This document shows positions 34,039-47,106 of a DNA stretch of 64,000 bases, piece by piece (the stretch's first letter is position 1; each line of letters starts with the position of its first letter). The notes beneath the pieces are model-generated. The model did not search any database. It was not told the origin of the DNA and saw only the letters and a list, made by a program, of their open reading frames with translations. Source of the stretch: Oscheius dolichura (taxonomy: Eukaryota; Nematoda; Chromadorea; Rhabditida; Rhabditidae); assembly GCA_932521035.1 (NCBI GenBank), contig OW051493.1:4030001-4094000 (forward strand), given 5' to 3'. The position numbers were made by a program, and so were the translations under genes.

Positions 34039-37000
34039 CTACTTGGCTCTTGTTTTACTTTTGTTGTACGACCAATCATCAGAACGTCCTTGAGGACCAG
34101 CAAGGTCTTCATGACTCAACATTGGAGCCGAAGAAAAGATGTTGTTATTTCTAAAAATTAATACCTCGTTATGAACCTTGTAAAACTTACGAATAGCCTA
34201 ATCCAGGAGGAGGTCCACTATGTGGGACATGCGCTTCAAAACCAGGAGGTGCATCAAATGAAATTTGTGGAGTCGTTGTATTAGAAGAGGTGGTCGGTAT
34301 ACTGGAAAGTCCAGGAGGAGGAGCGTTATCTTTCTGTTAAAGCTTTTATACTATAGAAAGATAAAGAATCACCTTCTGCATAGATGTTGCAGGAGTAGCC
34401 ATCGAGGACAGAGGTTGTGAATGTTCTCCTAGAACATTTGATAATGACAGATTTCCAAGAACGTTGGACACCGAGGAGAAGAGCCACTGAAACAAAAATT
34501 TTGTAAAAATCGTAAGTGGCAAAGAAAAAGACATGCTAGAAGAAGTTGATATACGGCCACTAATAAAACAGGCCAGCAGGCAATCATAATAAGTATACCA
34601 ACCGAACTAATACCCCCGCCTTCCGCAGGCTTCGGATCTGATTCCGGCGTAGGAGTTCTTGGTGGATTATTCTGAACGGTAGACTGCAATGTAGGAAATT
34701 CGGAAGTTGCCTGCAATAACGATTTCTATTTTATTAAAAAAACTACTCGTTACCTTTACTTCCTTTTTTGACGATGTTTTTTCTTTTTGCTTAGAAGTAG
34801 TTTTGTTCTGGTAATCCTTAGAGATGGGATTTTTATCTTTTAATACGGCTTTATCTTTCTTTGACTTTTTCTAAAAGCAATGCGCCTATAAAGTAAACAA
34901 CTAAAAACTACCTTAGATTGAGCTGTTTCTGTTTTCGCAGTTGGTGGTTGATTTGTATTTGATATATCATTCATTAAAACGGCTTGCATATCTAAATCTG
35001 AAATTAATTGTTTGCTACTGAATATTTTTTTTAAAAACTTACCTTCATCTGGCGGGATCATCATCTTTTCATCAATTTCCTTTTGCCTTTCCTGAAGTTC
35101 CATGGCTTCAGCTTCCTGTTGTTTTCTTTGGAGTTCCCGTCTTTCTTTAACGGTAAGTTTCCTAGTAAACGGAACATCTTCCCAAGATTCGTCTGTCTGC
35201 TGATAAGCATATGCTGATGTTGTTGCAGGCCTTTCTGGCCATACATCAGGGACTGGAAGTGGCTTTTTCTTTGGAACTACTACTCCAGTAATAGCATTCT
35301 GTAAAGAGGTCAATAGCAGAATAAATGAATAACAAAACCTTTCCCTTTGTTTTTGCAGCCCAATTAGACTTGTTTGCAAGAGCTCCCATTCCCGAGGAAG
35401 GTGGTAAAGAAGGAAAGTCTTCCGACGGAATCGGCTCAGCCTTTTTCTAAAATGGTGCATTTTAAATTAATAAATAATTAATACCTGAGGTTTTTGTTTT
35501 TGTTGTGGCTCTACTGGTTGATTCGATCTAATAGGTGGTGCGTTGTTACGAATTGACTGAGATGTCGATACGGGCTTGGATACAGATTCGGCTCTCTCAT
35601 CGACATCTATGACTGCGAAATTTCCCTAAAATAATGAGTCCCATTTAGAAAATATTTTAGTTACTGTATGTTTCCCCCATTGGGCATTATGTCCTGCAGC
35701 TGTTGCATTTGCGGCGCGTCCACTTAACGTGGGAAAGTCTTCGGCAGGCTTCTAAAAACGGTTAGATCAAAGTAAGAATAAAAACCTTCGGCTGTTTCTG
35801 ACCAACAGAGACGTTAGCCTTACCGACTTTATTAAGTCGGGGAAAATCTTGCGGCACAACGACCTAAGGAAGGGATAACAGAGATTTGATTAAAGCTGCA
35901 AACTTGTGGAGCACTAGAGTATGACGAACTGGAAGGGACTCCAAGCGTAGGAAAATCCTCTACTCTGTGATTGTAAGCATGGTGATAGCCAATTTTCACG
36001 TTACGAGATTGAGCAGAGGGCACTACTATTATTTCTGTATTTGGCCTATAAAACATCTCCAAGTATATTTAAAAATGAAGGAAAACCTAAGAACAGGTGG
36101 CGGAGGAGGTTCGGCAGGAATTATGGCTATTCTTTCATTAGGTTGAGCTCGATAATCATTACGATCACGCCGTGTTCTTAAACGAAGATTAATGACTAAA
36201 GAATTTAAAGAACGTTACCTTCCATGGCCAACAGCTTGGCGGTCATTATATTGAAAATCTAGGTGAACACCTTTACCAGTATGTTGAGTTTTATGCAAAT
36301 TAAATTCTACAGGATTGGAAAATGCAATGCCAAGTGGGCGGCAGTCTTCATGCTCACAAAGAAAATGTTTCAATTTATAATGTTTCAGTAGTTCTTCATG
36401 TTTGCTGAGAGGTTATTTGATTAAACAAAAAAAAAAATAGATACTCACTTGAAAAATGAATTTGTCATAGTGCCATCTGATTCGCAAAATTGGCAGAAAA
36501 AGTGCTCTTTACGGAGATGACGATACTGTGCTTCATTGTCAAAGAAACGCTCGTCACAAAATAAACAAGTCGGGTGCCCTGAATAAAAAGAAAATAAAGA
36601 CTACTTCGGCAACTTGCCTTTTTGACTTTTATCTTCAGCATCACCTTCACGTATATGTTTTTGTAAGGCCTGCCTATTGTATGTTCTTCTCTCTCTATAA
36701 TTTACTAGTTTTATATTTAACTAGCTAACCTCGAGTATAGATTCAAATTTTCAGTACAAATAGTGCAATAAGTGAGCTGGTGAGCATTTACCATATGCTG
36801 ACGAAGAGCATTGAACGTTTGAAATTCTAAGCGATCTCCATCTGACCTGAAAAATAAATAAATCAGACAATCGTGCCAAATAATTCACTCACGTTTTACA
36901 TATTTTGCACACATGCGCAAGATACTGTTCATAGCGCTCCCCGACACTTTCGTTTTGAAATCTAATTCCTGAAGGCGAACATAAAAAACTTTTAAAGTGC

Positions 37001-37640
37001 CTATACCGTATCTATCTTCCGCTGGGTGTCCATGCTTAGGAAAATTGAGAGGTACTGTCTCAAGGCCAGTGGATGCATATATTAAATAAATCTATCAAAC
37101 ATTTTATACAGAGGAAACACACTTACAATTTCATTCTCCTGTCTGCAAACAGGGCATGTTTCTTGGTTATTAAGAACACGAATACGAATTGCGCATTCTA
37201 TACACACAGGATGTCTAAAGATAAGTAAATTGCTTATTAGTTTACTCAACTAAAAATTTACCTGCATTCTCCAACTCCAAAAATGTCACAAGGTTTACAA
37301 CAAATCGTGCATTCATCTTTGGCGCCAGACATATGTATATCGGCAAAATTACTCTAGAATCTTATATTTAGAAAGATGTAATATTATCCTAACCTGGATA
37401 TCACTTATTAACTTCTCATATTTCCTCATATCCACCTTATGATGCACAGGAGGCCTTTGAAAATGCCGTCGATTTTGTGAACCGCCTTGGCCATCTTCTA
37501 AAAAAAATATTATTAAACATTACTCGTATCATACCATAATTCTCATGGGATTTTCCATGATGCTCGTGTTGTCTTCGTGGGGCTTGAAACTTTTTCTTTC
37601 CTGGTTTTTTAGCTGGATCTGATGTTGATTTTTCCGACAT
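34039..37640 (-). CDS. ZNF598: RING/C2H2 ubiquitin ligase ZNF598 (Hel2) ortholog
   Basis: A minus-strand gene with more than a dozen exons and mostly short introns. ZNF598/Hel2 senses collided ribosomes and ubiquitinates small-subunit proteins in ribosome quality control. The N-terminus (MSEKSTSDPAKKPGKKK) is basic. Around 37300-37140 a RING finger reads CTICCKPCDIFGVGEC, then HPVCIEC and CPVCRQE. The family-typical C2H2 run follows: CLFCDERFFDNEAQYRHL, HLRKEHFFCQFC and HFLCEHEDC. Next comes GIAFSNPVEFNLHKTQH and the conserved HLDFQYNDRQAVGHG (about 36260). The C-terminal half is low-complexity with Pro/Gln/Ser-rich motifs containing FPxL-like elements (DFPTLGVPSSSS, DFPRLNKV). It ends NNIFSSAP...DDWSYNKSKTRAK. 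The gene is AT-rich in base and codon use, like Spt6. Confidence 0.9.
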
Positions 37641-38493
37641 CAATCGAATGAAACTGAAAGTCACACGTTATTTTGATAGCTAGAAGAATATAGAAAGACG
37701 CAACGAGACAAGAATGTGAAAATGCACACATAACTGAGAAATAGCAAAGACTATATATTTATAGATTCAGTCAAAGTTGTGCAATTGACCATCGTCTGGA
37801 AGAGTGAGGATGACGTCATGTGCGACAGTCCTTTAATCATGTAGCTCGGGGTGAAAAGTGACTTTTAGGCTACAAATGTGCAAACGAAAAAGAAGAAAAT
37901 CGAGATCGCCAATGTAAATTACAAACGCGTTATATAATACTACAAATTTTACACAGAAGAGGTAAGCTATCCGAATTCCATTACAACAGACGCGTTGCTA
38001 TCAAGATATTGTGTCCCGGGTATTATTGAATGACAGTACACGTGGCAATGATAAAAATATGAGGAGAAATCAATTGCAGTCAAAATAACACGACGTATGC
38101 GCTGGATCAAATATTTGGAAAAATATGGGAGTGCCCCATAGCCAAAAAGAGCCGCGAGAACTGCGCCCCACGGCCAGCGTCTATTTGCCCGATTCGCGAA
38201 CTCGTTTCTGCTGAAACATCTGAGACCAGCTGATGGTTCTTCTCTTTTCATATCCTTCCGCCCCGAAACTCCCTTTAAAACGATTAATTCTTTGTCTCTA
38301 CCCTCATCCCATCGCCTCCCAGAGAAAATTGATAGCCAGATGCAGTCGCCCATCCCTGAATCCTTCATGCACTTTTGACTAGAAATTCATCTTTAGCCCT
38401 CTTCTCTTCACCTTTCCATAGAATTAATTTCAGGTAGTTGCCGAAGGATCCTAACCACAAAAGAGATAAAGATTCCGACGAGTTTTTCAATAT
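37641..38493. other. Bidirectional promoter region between ZNF598-like and ARID4-like genes
   Basis: 853 bp separate the two divergent start codons. A minus-strand frame at 37967-38368 could encode 133 residues with one hydrophobic segment (WGAVLAALFGYGALPYF). I found no homology or splice support, so it is not called. Confidence 0.4.
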
Positions 38494-41400
38494 ATGGTGA
38501 GAAAAATATATGAATAGATAAAAAGTTTCTTTTCAGGCTGAATCAGAGCCAGCCTTCCTGACGGTTGGGACGGAAGTATCTGCCAAATTCAAAGGAGCCT
38601 TTTGTGAGGCAAAGATTAAAAAAGTGACAAAGAAGATAAGATGCAAAGTGAGGATTTATTTTCGAAAATATTCGTATCTTCTAATAAGGAAACTCGAAAA
38701 AAATGGATCGTTTCCAGGTTGCGTTGAAAGAACACCCGTTTGGTACGGTGGTAGTGGAGAACCATCAAATGAAGGGCGACATCTACGAAGTAAACCACAC
38801 CGTGGACGTCATTCAAGGGAAAACCACAATTAAGGGGGTGATCCTGACGGTGAAAGACCTTGGTAGCTACGACGTCGGTGAGTAGATCCCCTCGTTCGCC
38901 TCTATCCTCCTCAGTATTCAACGACGGCGACGAGAAAACCCTTCGAAGGACCCAGTTGTGTCTGAAGGGAGGACGCCACTTCGACGAGAAGGTCAGCCTC
39001 GACTCCCTGCCCCTCTACAATCCAGAGCAATGGATAAACAACCCCCATCTGACGAAGAGCGTCGAGATCATGCCCAAGGACCTCGTGAAGAAACTGAAAA
39101 GGTTCGTCTTCCTTGTGAAAATAGAGGAGAAATGATTTTAGAAGAAAAGCGGAGGAGAACTCGCCCCAGAAGAGGAAAAAAAGGAAGGAGGGCGAGGACA
39201 GCGACGACGAGGGGGCCAAGAAGAGAGAGAAACGGGCGGCCGCGTCGGCCGCGAGTGTTGCCATAGAGGAAATGGACCAGGTAGGGACACGCCACCCGTC
39301 TTGTCCCCCTATATACCCGACTTATTCAGGGAGACACGGAACTCAGTGGCGACGGGACGTCGAGCGGAGACGCCAGCGACGTGGAGAAGGAACGGGAGAA
39401 GGACCGGAAGAAGGAGATGGACAGGCGGGAGAAGTCCGTCCACAAGAGCCCCGAGGAGAAAAACGACAAGGTGAGCCCGCTCTCTGTCTCTTTTATAGCC
39501 TGGCCTTTAGTACACGGTGGGGGAGGTGATCTGCTACTACGAGGACCCCGCCGTCCGGACCAAGTGGCAGCCTGGCGTCGTCGTCTCTCGCAAAATCTAT
39601 AAGACCACCCCGAAGCCGGCTGTTCTGACCAAGAAGGATTACCCCGTGAGGCTGTTCACCAATGGACGATAGTGAGTATCATCTATCTTATATTTCAATC
39701 TCTCATTTTCAGTTACAAGGCAACTTTGAAACAATTGAGTCTGTTTGAAGATCAGCGACTGAGGAAGAAGGCCCTGGAGGCGATGAACGCGAACATGAAG
39801 GTCGCCTGTGAACGGGCACAGGCATTCATCGACAAAGGTTCGCCTTTTATTGGGAGAAGGTTCATTTTGCCCTCCTTTTAGAAGCACTTCCCGCGTCGTG
39901 GAAACGAAACGAGGTGTTCGATGAAGAAGAAGCGTCGACCTCGAAGGAGAAGGAGCCGAAAGACGAGAAGAAGAAGGAAGCGAAGAAGGAGGACAAGGAC
40001 AAGAAAAAAGAGAAGGAGAAAGACAAAAAAGTGTAAGTCTCACCGGCTAGAAACTCCTTATGCTCGTCTTGTTTCAGGGAGTCCGAGTCGTCTGAGTCGG
40101 AGGAGAGCGAGGACGAGGCCTCGGCCGAGGAGAGAGACCTCTTCGTAGCTCAGCTGTACAAATTTCAAGAAGACCGGGGCACGCCGATCAATAGGGCACC
40201 CGTCCTGGGAGGGAGGGACATTGATCTCTACCGATTCTACCAGGTGGTTCAAAACTACGGAGGGGCCAAGCGGGTGACAGCCAACGGCGAATGGAAGAAG
40301 GTTTTGATCAAGTTGAAACTAGAGGGATGCCCGGGAGCCACGCCGGTTACTGTAAGAAAAGCATACGGCAGGTTGGTCACTTACTTGTTCTTTTGATGTT
40401 TCCCCTTTTCAGGTATCTGGCCCACTTCAACAGTTTCTACAAGTCCTTGGGAGCGTGGACACCATCCAATAGCGGCAACGGGACGGCCAGCCCCCGAGAC
40501 AGAAGAGTCCTCTTGCGGGGACCTACGGAGGACAAGAAGAAAAAGAAGAAGACACCTGGAGATAAGAAAAAGGACTCGGAGGATAAAGAGTCGACAGTGG
40601 AGAAGGAATCCTCGGTGGAGTCGAAAGACACGGGTGATAAGGAGAAGAAGAAGGACACCGAGAAGAAAGAGGAGAAGAAGCAGGCAGAGAAGGCCAAGGA
40701 GGTGAAGACGGAGAAGATCGAACGGGATCGGACACACTCAATTTCTGAAAAAGACAAAAAGGAAGAAAAAGAGAAGGCGAAAGAGGCGGTATCTAAACAG
40801 AAAGAGGAAAAAGAAAAGAAGGAGCCGGAGAAGAAAAAGGAGGAGAAGAAGAAGACCGAGAGGAAGAAGGAGGACTCCGAAAGCACGGCCGAACACTCCG
40901 AGTCGGGCAGAGCTGTTTCCCGAGCTCCTAGCGTAAGTTTTCTCCTTTCCAGCTCCATTAAACTGCTTGTTTAGGTCACTCCCAAATTGCTAAAGAAGTC
41001 CGAGTCAACAAATGATGAAGACGAGGAGGAGGACGACGAGTACGACCTGCCATTCAAGGGGAAGCGGCCCAGGGGATACGAGGATGACGCCGAGTCTACC
41101 GAATGGATCCAGGCCGACATGTGAGTCTCCCTCCCAACACGATTATAGAAGCGTTTCAGATTTATCAATTTCTATCTGGGTCAGAAGGTTCGAGCATGGC
41201 ATCACGGCAAGTGGTACGAGGCGCGGGTCGTCAACTTCCACCAGCCGGGGAAACTGGAGATGCTCGAATTTCTCAAGAAATACGAAAATGTAAGCCCGAT
41301 GATGTTGTTTTATTACTATTGTCATGTTCAGTCGACGGCAGCTTCTGCCCCGGAGGAGTGTGTCCGGTACTTGAGCAAGCACATCCAAGACACGCGGGTC

Positions 41401-43728
41401 TTCGTCCACTATCTGGGATGGAACAGTCGATACGACGAGAATGTCTCCCTGGCCAAACTGAAATGTGAAGCAAAGGTTTGTCTTGTTCGTTTTCTCTCAA
41501 CTATAGAGTTCTTTAGGATGTGGAGACCAGTCTGTCTTTCTACCGGCCGGGCAGTCCCAACGGAGCGTTCCTTAACGAGCCCTTCTTGAAGAAACTACTA
41601 CAGTTTGTGAGAGGCTCACAGGGGGTCGGTGGTCTGAAGAGGGAACACACCAAGGGAGGAGGACTCGGGGTGGTTTGTCCTTTTAGTATGAGTAATCCAA
41701 AACCTTATAGAATGGCTACCGTCCTCGAAGAATAACCAGAGAGAAATATGAGCAGATCCTGGCCGCCGAGTTGAGCCACAAGCCCAAAGTTGAGCTCAAG
41801 AGGGAGGAGACAATCTCTCCCGCGGTGTCTACCCCGCATCCAACTACTCCTCAACTTCTATCCGCCAAGGAAGACACACCAGAGGATTCGGTGGAAAGCG
41901 AAGTTGCCGAGGATGAACCTCAAGAGGCGGAGGAGCCCGAGAAAGAAGAAGTTGCCAGCCCCAGTGACCCCCGTTTGACGGTGACCCCCTCAGTCGACTC
42001 AATCGCATCCAACAATCTTCCGTCTTCCTCACCTGCTACTCCAGTTGAACAACCAAAAGAGGAACCAGTTAAAGAGGCACGTTTGATAAGCACAATGAAA
42101 CATGGAAAAGTTTCAGAAGACACCAAAAGAGCCGACACCTGTCGCGTCTCCTCGGGCCAAGAGACAGAGGACCGTCTCCACCACGAGTAACAGGACAGCG
42201 TCACCGGCAGTCATCGTGACTCCTCCTCCTGTCCCAGTCGCCCATCTGAGTCGGCCTTCCAGTGGATCCGTATCCCCTCCGGTGAGTTCTCCCATTCTTT
42301 TTTGTTTATTGGCCAACTGCTTTAGAAACCGCCCCATCACCGTAGGCCGCCTCCCAGCAGATCCGAAGATCCGCCGGCAGAAGTGAGCCCGAGTCCGAGT
42401 CCGGAATCCAAGAAAATAGTCGCGGCGATGACACCATATGAGAGGGCAGAGTATGACGAGTTGAACTTCCAACGAAAACGGTTGGCCGCAGCACATGAAC
42501 AACAAAGTATACGATCCTTCCTATAACAGTACCAACGACTACTTTAGAAAAAGAATCAGCAGCATCTGCGGGCAAACCAAAAGAACCACCAGTGCTGATG
42601 ACACTTTTGGAGAGAAGGCGACTAATGAATGGCCAACCACCAAAAGAACCGACGCCAGAGGAAGAGGAGGAAGAGGACGAGGATGATGAAGAAGACGAAG
42701 AAGAAGAAGAGGAATACGACGAGAAGGAAGAGATCAAGGAGGAGCCGGTCAAGTTGAGGGAGATGCCGAGGAGGGTGACCATCATGGGCAAGGAGCCCGT
42801 CAGGTTCCAAAGTCCTGAGCAGACACCAAAGAGGAGAAGAAGAGAGTCGGAATCGGTGGAGGAGGCGAAAGAGGAGGTGGAAGACGAGGAGGACGAAGAG
42901 TTCGACCAGCTGGAAGAAGGTGTATCTAGTTATGGCGTATTTATTTGTATCTTCAGAGGCAAAGAATCTCATGAATGTGACAAGGGACGACGAGTCGGAC
43001 ACTGGCTCGGGGTCGGCCACTCCTCAACGGGAGGAGGACGACAATGAGACGGCGGACGATCGGACCACGCCGGGAATGTCGTCATCCGGGAAGACGAAGA
43101 AAGCCGTCAAAAGGAAAAGGTAGCCATTGAAGAGATCCTCGTAAAGGGTTGTAGGATGTTCAACTCTCGCCATAGTCAGATGGTGGTGGACAAGAAATAT
43201 ATCAAGCACAAGCCGAAGACCAGTAACCAGAACGAGGAGAGCGAAGATGAAGAGGAAGAGGAATGTGGGTTCCCTTTTACCCGCCCGCCAGAGAGAAACA
43301 TTTTAGCCGCCTTCAACAAGGAGTCCTACGTGAAAAGAAAAAACAACATGTACAAACAGCTGGAGGCCGACAATAAACTGGACGACTGCAGTTCCATAGG
43401 CATGGACTGTATAAGTAAGTCCGGCGTTCTCTCCTCCTCTTACCAAATCCTTTAGCCCAAATGACATTCCCAGCGGACCAGATCATACCCAATTATGAAG
43501 CACACCTACTCAGACTACGTAGCATTTACGCGTCGGCTAGACAGGAGATCCACATTTTGGAGAGGCAACGACGAGCTCAGGAGGAGAAGAAACGTGAGCA
43601 TTTCTCGATATTAAAAATTGAAGAGGATTTCAGGAGAAGTGCGGGACAGGGAACGACACCTGAAAGAGAGCATGTCCTCGCCCAGCCAGTCGACGAGCTC
43701 TTCGTCGGCCACCGCCGACAGCACGTGA
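38494..43728 (+). CDS. ARID4/RBBP1-like chromatin protein (RBB1NT, ARID, chromobarrel)
   Basis: A large multi-exon gene. Exon 1 contributes only the ATG (38494-38496) and exon 2 starts at 38537 with [20 protein letters not shown]. Domains in order: the RBB1NT/Tudor region ([29 protein letters not shown]; 38537-39100); a second Tudor-like part ([18 protein letters not shown]; 39530-39760); an ARID DNA-binding domain ([44 protein letters not shown]; 40130-40450); long Lys/Glu-rich charged tracts; and a chromobarrel ([30 protein letters not shown]; 41070-41480). A Glu-rich stretch follows (42660-42910). The C-terminal part carries KYIKHKP and the helical [19 protein letters not shown]. The stop is TGA at 43726-43728. 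ARID4 proteins recruit Sin3/HDAC repressors. Some internal exon borders were not traced. Confidence 0.9.
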
Positions 43729-43815
43729 CACACACCTCGCCGTCCCGGTCCCAGAAGTATCTATTTTTCTTGATCTCATTTCTGTTTTTTTTTCTGTGAA
43801 ATGTGAAGTTCTAAT

Positions 43816-43821
43816 AATAAA
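43816..43821 (+). promoter_or_regulatory. Poly(A) signal of the ARID4-like gene
   Basis: AATAAA 88 bp after the stop at 43728. It lies only 73 bp from the stop codon of the converging chemoreceptor gene. Confidence 0.6.
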
Positions 43822-43893
43822 AATTTCTATTCTTTATAAGGAATGTTCGAGGATACTGTACTCCGTCGCTTTTGCAGGAGAATGACCTGGGCC

Positions 43894-45047
43894 TCACTCT
43901 GACACGTGACATGATACCTGAGGGAGGATGTCAATTGGAGGATGACAGGACACTTGCCACATTTTCTTCCGAACGGAGGGGCTGAATGTCAGGATGAGGT
44001 AGCAGTTGACACAGGAGTAGAGGTCCGTGACGGAGCTGTGGATGGAGAAATAGACATAGGAAGGGATGTTGACCGTTTGGGCGAAGATCATATAGGCGAA
44101 GTAAACGAGTTCCATACTACAGATGAACACCCCGATGAGGGTGGCCGATCTCTCGGCACTGTTGGTCTGAATTCCCTCTAATTGGTATTCCATCCGGTGC
44201 TTACTTGTTTCTTCTTGCCGGCCGTCTCCTTCTTTTTCAACAACTTGACAGACGAGACGATATAACAACAGATGATGAGAATGACTTGGACGACCTCCAC
44301 CGCTGCTCCCACTCGGTACAGCCAATCCTTTCCCTCGTCGTCTTCTATTCGAGGGGTGGCTCTCTGGAAGCATTGAACGGACACTTCCTCAATCCTTACT
44401 CGAAGAGTCCGTTCCGGAAATAGCAGGTACCCGTCTTTGAAATAAGCAGCGACCAGGCCGAACACAACGCCAGGAACAAACTGGACAAGGTGCATCCATG
44501 TGACGTCGACTGATCGCTGAAATGTGATGAACATGGATAAGGGGCAAAGTAACAAACCATTGCAAATCGCATGGGAAAAACGAGGGCGGTGGCTCGGTTC
44601 ACGGCTATGAGGCAAGCACTCATTCCCTGGAAAAATTCTTCCAAGAGAGTTTGGAGTGTGTACCTGGTTGAGACGAGTGAACCAGGCCAGGAAGAGGTAG
44701 ACCTTCGCGTAGTAGTTGGCATAATCCTGGACGAGGAAGAGGGTAATACCCCAGCCGGGGAGGGAGACACCTAATGAGTGGATTATTAGGATAAGGGGGA
44801 GATACCGATGAAATTGTTGAGGGAGGAGGTCATGTCGAGGAGACCGAGACAACTGAAGTAGCGGAAAAACGATCCTTGGAAGGCCTTTTTCCTGTATTTT
44901 ATCCTACTTGTCCTGCTCATTAGGGGCTCACCTTTCTTTGAATAATAGGAGGACAAGAGTGAAATAGAGGGGAACGGTGAGGACGGAGAAACAGGAGAAG
45001 ACGACGGCGACCACATCCACAGCGTCGTAGTCCATCTTCCTGGCCAT
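43894..45047 (-). CDS. Srg-like nematode chemoreceptor (7TM GPCR)
   Basis: Six exons join in frame: complement(43894..44166, 44205..44516, 44558..44626, 44664..44770, 44806..44891, 44932..45047), 320 residues. Seven hydrophobic helices are visible. TM1 is FSCFSVLTVPLYFTLVLLLF and TM3 ends ACLIAVNRATALVFPMRF, the NRxTA-x-FP pattern of the Srg/Srv branch. TM5 is EVVQVILIICCYIV. TM6/7 end TDLYSCVNCYLILTFSPSVR, the nematode counterpart of NPxxY. A Cys pair in the second extracellular loop region (SVQCF) is present. Introns are 35-44 nt. It converges with the ARID4-like gene; stop codons are 166 bp apart. The exact serpentine class is uncertain. Confidence 0.82.
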
Positions 45048-45674
45048 GCTCGAATGAACAGAAAACTACACAGCCTCCTTGGGAATCTGGGCCCAGTGGG
45101 AAAGAAGCAGATGTTGTGCAGCACCTTACGTGGGAAAGGGCATACTCTTCGAATCCCAAAAATGACTCGACTCGGCTCAGGTGGCGGATAATTGGGAGGG
45201 GGAGATGCCCCACAACAAGCAATTACCACTCTCTTGTCCTATTCTGAATTATCTGGTTAGAGGTGACCAATCCCCACCTCCCCGAGGTGTTACTGACGCA
45301 TCCTCCCCTGGGATGACATGAGGTGTTCCCGGTCCTCCCCGAGTTTTGTGATGTCTGCTCACGCGACACGTGAATCGACTCGGCCAGAGAACACCGGCTG
45401 CGGCAAATATCATCCTTCTTTCGAAAGGAGGCCGACATCGGTTGGCGCAACTCATTCCTCATCCATTTTTTGACCATTCTCTCTCTATTTTAATGAAATT
45501 CGTTGTATTTGGTAATAATAGAGAATAGTGTGATTTTTTTAGACTGGAAGTCATCGCCCGCAGTGTCCCGGACAGCGTTAACCGAGTCATTTCCAGTGTT
45601 TGGTTTGGTATCCACAGTTTTCTGGCCGGCATTTTGTAAGTATTCGTTGATTTCTGCTGAAAAGTAACTTCAGC
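45048..45674. other. Intergenic region with possible 5' exon of the hydrolase gene
   Basis: Divergent promoter space. At about 45541-45636 an open stretch encoding VIARSVPDSVNRVISSVWFG lies between TTTTTTTAG and a GTAAGT donor, and it is in frame with the hydrolase. It may be an upstream coding or 5'-untranslated exon. Confidence 0.4.
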
Positions 45675-47105
45675 ATGGCTGCCACAGCTGCCGTCGGGGA
45701 AATCGGCGTAATCAGCGGCAATACCCGGTATGTTTGTCTGTTCTCATTGGTATTTCGGCTATTTTCTCCTCTTTTTTATATATTTATGTGTTAATTTTAT
45801 AGAAGATATTATATTTTTGTAGAAAATGGTATCAATGGGGAAAGTCGGCATTGGAGAAGTTGGCAGAAGCCGAGGCGGGTCTCTTCACCACAGCGGGGGC
45901 ACAGCTCCTGTCACGCTTTGTTCCAGTATATTCTATTTATACTATTTATTTGAATAACTTGTTCAGATCGACTTTAAAAATAGCCAAATCTACACGGTGA
46001 CGCAGTCGGCGGCTGTCCCGAGGTCGACTGAACCCATTGTTTTGATTCACGGGTTCGGTGCAGGAGTGGCCATTTGGTCTCGGAGTATCGCCACCCTCGC
46101 AAGGCATCACACCGTCCATGCCATCGACATTCTCGGTATCATATCTACTTTTCTAGGAAAAAAGGAAGTATTCCAGGATTCGGACGGTCGTCCAGGCCGA
46201 AATTCAGTGCCAGCCCCGAGCTGGCAGAGAAGGAACTGGTGGACTCCATCGAGAATTGGAGGAGTGCCATGGACATCGAGAAGATGCACCTGGTTGCCCA
46301 TTCCTTCGGTTGACGACCTCCCTTCTCTTTACTGAAAAAGATAGTTTAGGCGGCTACCTGGCCTCCCAGTACGCCTTGGAATATCCCCACCGGGTGAAGC
46401 ATCTGATCCTCGTCGACCCCTGGGGCTACTCGGAGAAGAAGCCAGATAACATCAATGAAGTGAGTCTCTCCCTCTTTCAGTCAAAAGTACCGTATCCTCC
46501 AGGTGCTCAAAAGAGGAGGAATGCGGGGGCAATTGATCAACTTGGCTCTGAAATTCAACCCCTTCGCCATTTTGAGAGTCACGGGCAGTCATGGTGAGTG
46601 TTATCAACCGACACAAACCAGAACTCTCCCCTTTGAGGACCTCAGCTGATAAAAAGGTTCCGTCCCGATCTCATGGCCAGGTATCCGGGCAACCACGAGG
46701 ACGACATCTACAATTACATCTATTACTGTAACTCACAGTGCCCGTCGGGGGAGATCGCCTTCAAGAACATGTCCCACCTGCTCGGATGGGCCAAGAGGCC
46801 GATGGAACCCAGGTAGGACGGCCTCCTGGACTCAAAGCAATGGAAGAACAGGTTCCGGGAGTTGCACCAAGATGTCCCGGTGACCTTTATTCTGGGAGGG
46901 CACAGCTGGATCGACCCAGACCCGGCCATCAGACTACAGGAACAGAAACCGGGGCAGGTGGAAATAAAGGTAGAGGGAAGGGGAGAGGAGGATAAGAGGG
47001 CAGTTACAGGTCATACGAAATGCCGGCCACCACGTCTACGCCGACGCGACGGGCGATTTTAATGAAGCCATTCACTCGATAGTCGACAGATACTTGGAGA
47101 AATAA
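45675..47105 (+). CDS. Alpha/beta hydrolase, ABHD4/ABHD5-like (lysophospholipase or lipase regulator)
   Basis: Nine exons join in frame: 45675..45727, 45823..45919, 45967..46135, 46177..46308, 46350..46459, 46503..46593, 46638..46812, 46852..46969, 47010..47105; 346 residues. Family signs: [16 protein letters not shown] near the N-terminus, [15 protein letters not shown] (oxyanion loop), [62 protein letters not shown] and [12 protein letters not shown]. The nucleophile elbow carries Ser (AHSFGG), as in active ABHD4; ABHD5/CGI-58 has Asn there. An active enzyme on N-acyl phospholipids is therefore likely by inference. The final His is in GHHVYAD. The start Met at 45675 is chosen because it opens the first exon in frame; upstream extension is possible. 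An apparent in-frame TAG at 46813 lies inside a 39-nt intron. Confidence 0.88.
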
Positions 47106-47106
47106 A
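47101..47106 (+). promoter_or_regulatory. Poly(A) signal overlapping the hydrolase stop codon
   Basis: GAGAAATAAATAA: the AATAAA includes the TAA stop at 47103-47105. Confidence 0.55.

Noticed and set aside
37967-38368. 133-codon minus-strand frame with one hydrophobic segment
   Set aside because: It lies in a divergent promoter region with no recognised motif, splice support or poly(A) signal.
40381-40958. Minus-strand frames rich in Leu, Phe or Ser opposite the ARID4-like gene
   Set aside because: They are reverse readings of the Lys/Glu-rich charged tracts of the plus-strand gene.
46813-46815. In-frame TAG in the hydrolase gene, suggesting a pseudogene or readthrough
   Set aside because: A 39-nt GT..AG intron (46813-46851) removes it and joins RPMEPR to FRELHQDVP in frame.
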